From the NCBI GenBank assembly GCA_001600455.1, contig BCKC01000002.1, forward strand, positions 4,168,171 to 4,232,170: a stretch of 64,000 nucleotides of DNA. Reading direction: 5' to 3'. Position 1 is the first letter of the stretch. Each line of letters opens with the position of its first letter. Source of the stretch: Endocalyx cinctus (taxonomy: Eukaryota; Ascomycota; Sordariomycetes; Amphisphaeriales; Apiosporaceae). The position numbers and the translations under genes are program-made. The notes below the pieces were generated by a model. That model saw nothing but the letters and a program-made list of their open reading frames with translations. It searched no databases and had not been told where the DNA came from. Positions 47,814 to 58,777 of this stretch are shown one piece after another.

Positions 47814-50800
47814 CTAACCCGAATCGCTATCTACTTCTTCTTCTTCTTCCTCTTCCTCGTCTACTTCCGATAACGGGGAGTCATTATCATCATCATCTTC
47901 GTCCTCTTTCTCCACTGCGTTGCCTTCTTTGTCGTAGTAGTCCCATTCGGCAACACCCTCCAGCATGTCCTCGTCATCCTCCGACGAGTCCCTTTCAACG
48001 TAGGTCGAGCTCTTCTTTGAGCGTCCGCTTCGTCGCCTAGCCACGGCACTCTCAGCTGTCGGGGACGACGATGTCGCCGCTGCTCTCTTCGATTTTGTTT
48101 TACTAGTTTTTGTGGCTTTTGTGCCTGTATTAGGTTTCTTTCTAGTGGGGAGTCTTGCGGTCTTCGCCCGCGTAGCGTTTGATGAAGACGTTGCTTTGGT
48201 CTTCTTCTGCGCCGGTTGTCCGTCCATTCGGTCGTCAGGACCTTTGCGTTTCTGTAAAGGTACAATGTTAACCTCTAGTGTAAATATTAGCGTTTCATAG
48301 GGGCTGTATAAGCGTACCTTCTTTTTGTCTGATATCCTTATTAGATTATCTAAAAGTTCATCTACATCTTCTGGAAGAAATTGTTTTTCTGATATGGCTT
48401 GCGCGGCAGCGTGATTTGGTAGAGCGGTATATAAGCCTACCGGGAGACCAATTTTACCGGAGAAAGCTTGGAAGCTCCAATTCTTCCTTTCCTGCCACTT
48501 TCTAAGGATACTCTGGGTGAGGTCACTTATGACGTAGAGTCTCTCGCTCTCCGATGGTGTGATGCCATCACGGGTTTGTTTCACTCGTTCTGCGTATTTG
48601 TAGATCATACCGAAATTCCCTTCCTCGGCCACGGTATTGATGTAGTATATGATGTATCGAGCATGATCTATCAATTCGTTTGGTTCCGCGCTATAATCTG
48701 GATGATGCGCCAATAGGGATATCAGCCGGGCTAGTGTGGATTCCATGACGTTTTGTTTGGCTTCGCGGAAGTAACGGGCTCTCGAGCGAATCCAAGTCTC
48801 AATTTGATGTTTGAATTCGGTGTTCGGTTCATACGCAGTCAAAAATATCATGGTATAGAACCTAGGTCGAAGCTTGCCTTGAACGAGATAATTTTGAAGC
48901 TTCTCGATGAAAAGCCGTCGTACCTGACCACATACATCCTGAGTTAACCAAGCTAGCTGGTTGTAATCGGAGTGGGAGAAAACCTCCTCGAAGTGCTTCA
49001 TGGTACATAATTTCAAAAACAAACGGCCAGCAAGCAGTCGAAGACGTGCTTTATGATGACCTGGTGTATCTTGGGTCTTGCACAGTTCGCCTTGTTTCTT
49101 CAAGATGCTCCGAAGGAGGTTGAAGACAGGTGTCGCAATCTCCTTCGCCTCTTCGATATCAGAAATTCCTCGAAGCCGGTTAACCATTAGTTTTAAGGCC
49201 CAGCATTTCATTTGGCATTCTTCGTCAAGTTCCTCGTCGCTCACCCACTCTGGATCCGTGTCCTTGGCCTCAGTTCGTACCTTAAACAGAACGTTTTTGA
49301 GGGCCATGTCTGTGATCTCGTCATTGGAGTTTGCGGTCACCTGAGAAGCTAAGAGTTCGAGCTGACTGACTGTCGCGATTTGAGCCAAAAAATGAGGTGA
49401 TTCTGGTTTCCAGGCCTTGATCACTTTCTGTAGTAGATCTGTGGCCGAGACCATACTCTGCTGATCTTTTCTAGCCATCATTACGTTGACAGCATACTTC
49501 GCCACCTTAGCTGGCTGCCCGTACAAAGAGTAGTTCATCAAGGCTTGAGTAAATTTTCTATCGGCAGGAAGTTCTTTTGGGTACTTTCTCGAGTAGGAAG
49601 AGCATGCTTTTAAAGTATCTACCATCGAGGTGTCATTTTCTTTGTTAGCAGTTGGGGCCCCAGCTATCAAGTCCTTGCACAGCTGTCCAACATGCGTCTT
49701 GAAAAGATCCGGGTTATTCTGGGATATACCCGCTGTGATCTCTTGAGCGGCAGCCCCGAGGCCATCTTTATCGCTCTTGGAACAGTCCATATAAGCCGAA
49801 AGATGGCTCTTATTGGACATTATATATGCGGTACGGTAAAGAAGAGGGAGTAACGTATCGAGCATATGCGGCTTCGGTGATCCTTGAATTCTCTTTACCA
49901 GTTCCTTCAACGCCCTGTACATCGTCTTAAAATCACTCTCCGGGGAAATGGCAAATTTAATTAGTTGGTAGCTTCGGCGATCATGCCAATTCGCGAAGCT
50001 TTGGAGATCTGCATCAACTTTGCTTGGGTCTGGAAGAAATTGACCCAAGTAATGAATTGTCTTCTTGAGATTTTGGCGTATAGCGTCAGCATTACCATTT
50101 GGACTACCCCCATTAAAGGCTTCACATAAACGAACGAGGTTATCCACCACCTTGGAGAACTGGGGTTGCCGTGCTTGCAGCGCATTGAACGCCTTCTTAG
50201 CACTAGTATCTAGATCCTTGACCAATAGGAGAATTCTTTCAGCGCGAACTCTGTCTTGATCATAATTTGAATCTATTGTGGATTGTGATTGAGAATTTCC
50301 ATTTGCAGACTTCGCGCCTCGTGCTTTAGGGGGAGGGGGGAACGCAAGAGGCACAAGGCACTCGAAAACGACTCGCTCCATCAGAACATTCAATTCTAAA
50401 TCATTGGCGTAGAACGAATTAAATATTCGCGAAGGAATACCAGACAGCGCTGCCACGACGGTTTCTTGTCCAGCAGCCAACTCTCCACTTCCAACACCCC
50501 AGAGTTTACCCAGCAATGCCATTGCTTCGACACGGATAGAAGACCTTTTATCTCGGCATCGATCTGCAAGGGTGAAAAGGACGGATCCTTCTTTGGTGAC
50601 GCCGCCTGGGGATGATAATTTTGTGATGACCTCACGAAAGCCAAAGACTTCGACTGCTTTCACGGCGGCTAATCGAACCTTGTCATCGCTATCGTTCAAC
50701 TTGATTTGTAAGCCTTTAACAAATTCTGCCTCGTCCTCACGGCTGAGCCCTATGCCACCAGCCGACGTGGAAATGATGTAGCCTACTGCCGTCGTCCACG

Positions 50801-52166
50801 CCGCTCGTATCAATGGTGACTTATCATTTTGTCTGCTTACGAAGTTGTGGAATGCCTGAGTATGAGTTTGTGCGAATGATTGAGGGGATATGGGCGTTGT
50901 AAGAATACTGGACGAAGGTTGCTCCGGCGTGTCATCATTTAACCTCAAAGGAGGATAAGCAGCCGGGTCTAGAGCGGGAGTGGGAGGAGGTCCCGCAGCC
51001 CCGATGCCAGAAATCATATCACCTAGTGTCTCAGTAGCCAGCAATCGCAACTGCTGGTTATCAGCTGACAATTCGGCATCTAATTGCGGCACTACATTTG
51101 GCAAAACATTTGGAGAAGCTCGCCAAAGTTCTCGCAACAGTAAATGCGCTTTGCGCAGCTCCTTAAAATCAGCTTCGGAGGAACCGCCGGGGGCATCATC
51201 ATCGTCGGATTCATCGTCATCTCGATGTCCGTTAGCGTGTTCTCCCTTCCCAGACACTTCCAAGATAACCTCGCTAAAGTACTGGCCAACATAACGGGCC
51301 ATCTTATCAGAGCAAGTATTACATAATGTTTTTGCCAAGATGTATGCCTCCGGTTCTTCTTTAGGCAATAAAGTCGTTTGATTTCCGTTGTGCTCTGTTT
51401 TTTCCCTGTGACCTCCAGGGGGTGCGACGCGCAAGAATTGGGTCATTATGACATCGAGAACGGCCGGAGGTAACGGAGTCTCGTCAACTAGCGTAGCGAG
51501 AATCTCTATCATGTGATATTCGACATCTTTACCGACTTGTTCGCCTGAAGTGGATTTAGAGGACCCGTCAATACCGTCAAAGAACGAGGTAAAAAGATGT
51601 TGTAAAAGATCTTCCGAATTTGAAACCTCGTTGATTAAAAGAATACTCTTGACCTCCGAAAGAGAGGTCAAGACATACTTGTGTTGGGTATTGTATGCAT
51701 TAGTCGGATCCCATAGAGCTGGGAGAATGACTTTGACAAATAAAGTAAAGATATCCTAAGTAAAGTAAAGGCTAAAGTTAGCGAGAATCATAAATAAAGC
51801 TATCATAGAGAGAGGATTAGTTCTTACCTTTAACTGTTTTGGAGTAAAGGGGGCTTCTGGAGCACATAGCTTAAGGATGTCGACCAAGCAAGACGCGACG
51901 TAAGCTTTAACACCCCGTTCCTTATGCGACAATAAGTGAGGATTTGCCAGGTCCTTTGCGACACTTGTGAGAGAATCCTTATTGACGGTCTCTTGATCCA
52001 TATCTACCAATTCCTTTGATAGCACTTCTAAGCGACGAAGAAGTTCCCCGGTCGCTATTGGTTTTCCGGCGCGCCATGACAAGGGCTCGCTGAACTGAAG
52101 GCTAACAAGCTCCTCTTCCATTTCTTGCTCCTCCTCCTCCGGGACCTCGTCCCTACGTCGCACCAT
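47814..52166 (-). CDS. PDS5: Sister chromatid cohesion factor Pds5 (BimD/Spo76)
   Basis: Exons 52166-51828 and 51755-47814 join in phase; a 66-nt stretch inside the second exon (48317-48252) is probably a further intron. The length is 1404 aa without it or 1426 aa with it. The protein is a long HEAT-repeat solenoid. Family-like pieces are ELLRRLEVLSKELVDMDQ near the N-terminus, RGVKAYVASCLVDILKLCAPEAPFT, KSILLINE, and DKSPLIRAAW. The C-terminal ~170 residues are basic then acidic, with repeated KKxK and Ser/Arg patches and a Glu run, which is typical of Pds5 tails. Known role: it binds cohesin through Scc1 and regulates loop size, acetylation and release. The 66-nt stretch starts GTACGC, has GCTAAT or GTTAAC as branch, and ends TTTACAG. 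It has no stop and a length divisible by three, so both forms would be translatable. Confidence 0.95.
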
Positions 52167-55100
52167 TTTTATGTATTCGCGGTTCAGAGATGAAATATTA
52201 TTAGACTTGAATTATCGAGGACGTCACGGATGCGATCGAAGGCGGGGAGAACCAGAGGAAGTAGGTGTAGGTTTCTTAAATGGCAGGATTCAATGCGCTA
52301 GGTTAGGTAATAATCACGAGTACCGTATAACGAAGAATCAATGGTTTATGTGGTATACGGATATAAGAGATTAAAAGTAGATGTTTATGTATAGGAAGCC
52401 TGATGGCACAGGATGGGATGAAGAGATGGACAGACAAATTATTCTAAATTGTTACGCGACTATGGAATTAATTGAGCCTTTACACTAGTAAGACCCATAC
52501 CAGCTTTAAGGTGGGCCTTTTAAGAGCTTAACAGCTAAAGTTACGCGCTTGCGACCCCGCTATAGTCAAATTTCCAAAAGGTTAAGGAGAAATTCACTTA
52601 AGAGGAGTTTCCAAGTAGATAGGAAGTACTGGTTATATTCATATTCAGTGAATTACGTGTATAAGGAGTACTTGGTATCTATTTAGGTATCTTAGCAGCT
52701 TAGGGACCCTAAATAGGTAGATATATATCCATGGATACTCCGTACGGAGTACATGACGCTTGTATCCAGTTTCTTCTACTGAGACGCGCAAACACGCGCT
52801 TTCCTAAATAAAACGGATCCTCTTTACGCATGCACGCTACTACCTACCTACATAGCCTGCCTAGGTATGTATACACAGTACACTACAGTAACCGACAAGT
52901 ACCTAAGTAGGGATTGATAGGTGCTCAATGCGTACTAAGTACCTGAGCTATGCTGCTTTAAACCACATTTTTCCAGGCTTTATACTAACTTTGGCCGCTT
53001 TCGATTTTTGACCTACATGTATACGCCTTGCCAAACCCCAGGTTGTTTTGATATAAAAATGAAAATGTTATGTCCTGTATCTTCGGAACATTGTCTTCTT
53101 CTTCTTCTTCTTTTTTTTACGAATTAATACCTAGGTATATTTATAAGGGATTGGCCTTGAAGAGTTACCATAGGGGACTGACTGCCTTGTACGTGCACAT
53201 CCTTATAAGGCTTGGATATGTACTGTACTAGCAAGAATTGCTGATCTTTTAGTCTTGTTACGTACAAGTCCAGTACCCGATACTGACACGTATAAAAATA
53301 TTAAGAAAAATAATTTCTAGGATTCTGTCTGTCATATATGGTAGGGTTGAACAGAGATTGGAGTTTGCGGAATTTTGACCGGACCTGTCAGGGCACCTAC
53401 AACCTCTGGAGCCGTGCAATATTAATAAACAGAACTGCCAGACTACCTAAAGTAGTTAGCCGTAATATTTAGATTATTTAATAATTTAATAATAATTCAT
53501 CCCCCCCTGGTCTGCCTAACGTAATCATTGACTACCATCGAAGAGATGTCACATACTACTCTCTACTATCCATATATAGCCATAGTATTGTAACATGAAG
53601 AGCAGTTTGTATCATGACTAGATATTGTCCGTCAAACGTATTTAAAGAGAAGGTAAACTGACACAAGGTTATATCATCTAAATATATTCGAATCGTACAT
53701 TGTGACCGGATGTGTTAGGAAAACAAGCCCAGTCAATTAGGTGTTCTCTCTCGTTTGTATTTTACCTTCTTGATTATGTCTACAACTCTCCCACCATTTC
53801 CCTCTATCTTTGGGGTCATTGTATCTAGAATATCATTAAGAATTATATCGTGAATATGGAAAAGGGACCAGATTTGTACAAATATGAGCTTCATGTCAAG
53901 TTCGCCGTCCAGATCTTCGGTGTTCTCAAGGAATGATATAATGTCCTTGTTCAACAAACGGTTTCTTCATATTCAATCCTACTAAATCCAAGCTTGATCT
54001 ATTAAACTTCAGTCATATACTAGATGTAAAAGTACTCCCTATTACATAGTGTTCTACGTTTTCTTGGAAGGAAATTTTCGCTATGCCTCCACGTAGGTAC
54101 ATATAGGTATAATTATATCTATTTCTAAGTATTGAGCATTTTGCCATGGGTCTTCCCTATGTATCTACACAAACTTCCATTTCTTAGGTACTGAATCCCC
54201 AAAAGATAGAAATAGGTAGGTACAAAATAGAAAATGTGTCAAATAATTACCACTCACTGTAATATTGCTCAAAGTGACTGCTGTAGAATAATTAATTACC
54301 CTATGCTTGAAAATGGGAATGTATACTTAGGTAGATTACCTAGTTAGGTCACCTATGTGAATATTTAAAATATAAATCAAAACAAATAAATCCCACCGGT
54401 ATCTTAGGTATCTGCTTTCTTCAAACCATCCTTACTCTTCAGTGATCCCTTGACTCCTTTCTCATCACTTTCTCAGCACCTGCGCTTGTACCCTTTCTAC
54501 TATTGTGCCATATTGAATCTTTCAGTCCGCTCCCTATATCAATCAGTCCGAATATTCGGTAAGTTAGAATAATTCACAGAATCAACCCTTCATCTCATGA
54601 TTGCCTTCCCCGCGTCCAATCACGGTGTGCGGTACCTGTTCGTTTGTACCTCGGGTACCTCGCTATAATAAAACACAAGTACACAAACAATTTTCAGGTA
54701 CTTGGTACTTTACCTTGTACCTACTGATTATTCCATTCACTTTTTGCGGTAACCAAAAACACCTTCCTTCCTTCTAGGAATCAGAAGAATTGCACACTTT
54801 TCTGCTCTGTTTATATTTCTCCTTCCTAATATTTCCTTCTTCTCACCTTGTTTACTTTTCCTTTCTCACCCACAACACATTCGTTTACTTTCTTTTCTTC
54901 GCATACACGTTCTTTACACTACTTTCGTTCTTTTCTCTACATCCATCTAATTAATCAAACGCTTGTAATTGACCTCGTCACTGGCTGGTAATTGATTAAT
55001 CTTCATTCTCAGTTCTTTGGTAAGTTATTCCATCACTTTTGTCGAGAAAAAAGCGGATATCGAGGTGTTCCTGCGCACTATTTTAGGCCTTCTCGGCGCG

Positions 55101-55525
55101 TCGAATGCCCATCATCCGGGACCTTCTGGATTACCGGGTATACGGGGTGCAGATACCAAAAGGCTATGATTGTCTGCATTTTTTCTGGGTTCTCGGCGCG
55201 TCGACTAGCACATCACCTGCGTCGCCTTTCACCTTACCTTTCCTTATTGCTTGCATTGCTTGCATTGCTTGCATTTCCTTCACATCAGAGACTATCTTCT
55301 TCACCAATTCACATTTTCACTTTCACACCTTTCTTCAGTCATTCACATTTCCACAGTCTTCCCAATATTCCAAGTATAAAATTATCACCGAACATCATTA
55401 GCATTTCCACAATATTATTCCCAATATCCCAAGAAAAGAAATCATCACTGAACGCAGTTTTCTCACAATTACTCAATTAGATAATATTTGAAGATTCTCC
55501 CAACACACTCAAGTGTTCAATCACA
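52167..55525. other. 3.4-kb AT-rich spacer with TAGGTAC-word clusters
   Basis: It lies between the divergent PDS5 and GPI-protein genes. TAGGTAC/GGTACTT words cluster at about 52640-52720, 52845-52945, 54090-54240, 54325-54365 and 54640-54725. A perfect 16-bp palindrome lies at 52736-52751. A weak minus-strand frame at 53733-53957 (74 codons) has amphipathic, protein-like composition but no domain and no ATG start. The final 500 bp look like a CT-rich promoter and leader with the short repeat TTGCATTGC. Confidence 0.5.
52736..52751. repeat. Perfect 16-bp palindrome
   Basis: TACTCCGTACGGAGTA equals its own reverse complement over 16 bp, and the flanking bases do not extend it. It lies in AT-rich spacer within a TAGGTAC-word area. 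It could be a binding site or a repeat-family core; no function is assigned. Confidence 0.8.
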
Positions 55526-57947
55526 ATGCCTATCGTCCTTGGTAAGTAATTCTTGTTTTTCCACGTCAAATTTCAGATCAAAATTCCTACTATTAGGTGA
55601 CTAAAACTTATTTACACCTGTAGGTGGCAAAACCGGCGGTGCCCGCCTTACCATGACTGCTCTGTTCATCATGGTGCTTCTCAGCTCTTTCGCCTTCGTG
55701 GGCGTTGACTCCTTCCTGAATGACAGTAAGTAATTATTACCCACAAAACCAGAATTTTATTTTATTTATTTTTTTTTCTTTTTTTTTTTAAAAAAAAAAA
55801 AAAAAAATTAAAAAAATCTTGTCAACTAACTATTTCTACCCTTCTACTTTAGACATCCAGGGTCGTGACAATGTCCAGGGCCTGAAGCGCCAGCTTGCCT
55901 ACGAGGGAGATCAGTCGTACCCTGCTGGCTACGGTGGTGGCTTCGAGACCATCGACACCACTGTCACTGTCTCTAGCACTACTGTTTCCCCCATCAACAC
56001 CACCGTCACTGATCATCTCACCGTCTCCAGCACTGTTGTTTCCCCTAGCAACACCTCCGTCTCTGATCATCTCACCGTCACTAGCACTATTGTTTCCCCC
56101 GTTGCCACCGTTACCGTGGCTTCCACTTCTGCTAATGTTACCACCACGGAGATCATGTCTATGACGACCACTGATGTTAACATGACGGAGACTATCACGG
56201 CCACCCTCAGTGCTTTGACTCCTAACAACACCACCGCCGTGGCTTCGTCCACTACGTCTGGTATTAGCGAGACTTCAAGCAGCTCTGGTATTGTAAGCTT
56301 ATTCTCTACCTCATCCGTCCAGAACCAGACTATCTCCACTGCAACTGTCACTGCCAATAACACCACCGTTGTCTCGACCGTTTTATCTGGTGCCACCGTG
56401 GCCGTTCAAGGCTCGTCTACTCCCGCTCTCTTGAGCACTAGCACTGGTAGCAACGGAACGCAGACCATTACCAGAACTGTTCTCCCAATTCCGTCTTTCG
56501 CCAACCACACTACCACGCTCTCAGCCCTGAACGCGACTACATTGACTAGCACTGCCGTGATCACTTCGACCGGTACTGTTTCTAGCTCAATCAGGCCTTT
56601 CGATGAGACTTCTTCGTAAGTTATTATTTGAAATTTATTTTTTTCTATTTTCTTTCCTCTTCTTCCTTTTTCTTTTCAATTGACTAACTAATAAATTATC
56701 GTAGTGTCGACGGAGTTACTGGAAGTTTGTCAACCAGCGCTCTCTCGTCTACTTCGGAGCGCTCAACCGTCACCATTGCGTTGCCTAGCTCCGAGTGGTC
56801 GACTCTCACCGATGGTGCTTACAGCACTGACACGACCTGTTCTGAGTCTGAATTGACCACTACCACCTCGAGCTCCATCGGTCCTTTCGAGGCCACTTCT
56901 GGGTAAGTTGCACTTTTTTTTGATCTGAAAACTCATCTCCACCCTCTTTTCGCTCCTTCCTCTTTTATTTTTTCGACATCTCAAAAATTTACTAACTAAT
57001 AAAATTACAGTGCTGAGGGAGCTACCGGTAGTATTTCAACCACTGACACCCTGACGAGTACTGCTGAGCTGTCTACCATCACTCTCACTACTTACATCAT
57101 CTACTCGACTACCGTCTCTGGTGACATGACCATGACCGGCACCTCCACCTCTGTCCTCCTGTCAACCGCCACAGAGACCCAGACTCCCACCGAGACGTCG
57201 ACCTCGATGCTGACAATGACTTCTGACTCTGACGAGACCACCGTGGCTACCGTTCCCCAGACGACGCCCGCCACCATCAGCGTGACCGTGACCCAAACCA
57301 TCACCTTGTCTCTTGCCAACTGCGGCGTTTCTTCTTCATCCACCACCGCTACCGAGGAAGGTACCCCCAGCACTTTGACTAACACCGAGATCCAGACGTT
57401 GACCTTGTCGACTTACATCCCCAGCTTCTCTTCACCTGCCACTGACACTGACACTACCACGTCGTCCGTTGCCGTCGAGTCGAGCCTTCCCGTCGTGACG
57501 ATTGTTTCCACCATCGTCTCGACTTTCGTCTCGACCCAGACCCCATCCACCAGCACCGACGCGGGCATGTCAGCCATGAGCGTCGACGGGGTGACCGCGT
57601 CGATCGACACCACGTGCAGCAGCGACACCATCGCCAGCAGCACCGTCGTCAGCAGTAGCAGCGCCCGTTACCCGATGGGCAACTCCACCGTCTCGGCCGG
57701 CATGTTCAACGGCACCGGAACCGTCTTCGGTACCGGCGTCTACCCGAGCCCGACCAAGACCGTCACCGTCAGCGGCGAGCTCTACCCCAACGTGACGGGC
57801 TTTCCCATCATCGGAGGCGTCGCGGCGTCCACCGCCGGCGGCAGCAGCAAGAAGCCCCTCCCAAAGGGTTGGGGCGGCTCCAACGGCAGCAACTCGACCA
57901 CCTGCATCGTCATGCTGGTCGCTCTCATCTCCCTTTGGCTTATCTAG
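55526..57947 (+). CDS. Ser/Thr-rich GPI-anchored cell-wall-type protein with internal repeats
   Basis: Five exons (55526-55541, 55624-55725, 55853-56615, 56705-56902, 57011-57947) join in phase to 671 aa. Exon 1 codes only MPIVLG. A hydrophobic helix at about 15-32 acts as signal or anchor, and LKR at 50-52 is a likely Kex2 site. The rest is almost wholly Ser/Thr/Val with Asn-glycosylation sequons, as in fungal mannoproteins. An 18-residue unit ending TDHLT or SDHLT is tandem at about 92-130. The C-terminus (GSNSTTCIVMLVALISLWLI) has a small-residue omega region and a hydrophobic tail, so a GPI signal is likely. A module around introns 3 and 4 is duplicated, including the intron position and phase. 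No named domain is recognised. The likely location is the plasma membrane or cell wall; a role in adhesion or wall structure is only inference. Confidence 0.8.
55768..55820. repeat. Poly-T/poly-A inverted homopolymer in intron 2
   Basis: A run of T broken by single C residues is followed directly by about 18 A, so the transcript could form a T-A hairpin within the 127-nt intron 2 of the GPI gene. The run is close to the 3' splice site (branch AACTAAC, acceptor TTTAG). Confidence 0.85.
55969..56105 (+). repeat. 54-bp coding tandem repeat (about 2.5 copies)
   Basis: Units at 55969-56022 and 56023-56076 encode VSSTTVSPINTTVTDHLT-like 18-mers; a third copy is truncated after about 30 bp (VTSTIVSP). 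Differences between units are mostly single bases, including synonymous ones. Confidence 0.85.
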
Positions 57948-58777
57948 GCTATAGAGATGGAAGACGCAGAAAAAAAATTTTTACGGGATAATGGGAAATG
58001 ATGGTTTTTCAAATTCACGCATGGTAAAAAAACTGTTTCCTACCTTCCAATTTTTTTTTTCTACTTTCAACTCGTTTTCTTTTCTAGATAGAGGTTGTAT
58101 GAGGAATGCCTTTGTTATGTTTTTCTCTCTTCACGGGGGGCTTTTTAATGGGAGGAGTCTTAAGGTAGATATGACTCCGGAAATCAGGTGTTTACTTTCG
58201 TTTCTAATACGGTTGTCGTCTTGTTCTGTACGCGCACGTCATTAATACTTTTGCTAATGGCTGCCTACTGTTGTTTCTTGTTCGGTAATTACCCTGATCT
58301 TTCAGGTGATTCTGGAACAGGGCTTCGCGTGGTTAAGTTCGCGAGAAGTACCTAGTAGGATTGGCATGAGAGGTTTCTATAGTGCTGCTGAAGAAAAGAC
58401 TAGTGAATAAAAGCAGGTTTTCCTGACCTTACGTGTTCTATCGTTCTTGTTCCTTCGTGCTCGGTGTATGCTGCGCTTCGTTACTTAACTTGGCCAATGA
58501 TATGACTACAGTATAGAAATAATACGTATCCATCTAGACATATTAGGTACTATTAATGATTATATGGATGGGACAGATTTGGGTCTAGTAATTCAAAGTG
58601 CCACGTATGTGAAGTAGGTGATATATATATATATTGAATTTTGAAGACTAACAAACCAATGGTATTTACTGTAAACAACCTGTATACAATAATATGCGCA
58701 TGTATCAATAAGACAACGGTATTTGATTAACTTTATACCTTTACACTCATCTTTCTACCCTGCTCGTATTAGGCCTT
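57948..58777. other. Convergent spacer, GPI gene / UTP10
   Basis: It holds two 3' flanks, with a short TA run at about 58621-58634. No gene or RNA was recognised. Confidence 0.5.

Noticed and set aside
53733..53957. 74-codon minus-strand frame with amphipathic composition
   Set aside because: No ATG at its start, no recognisable domain, no splice partners found, and it lies in AT-rich spacer.
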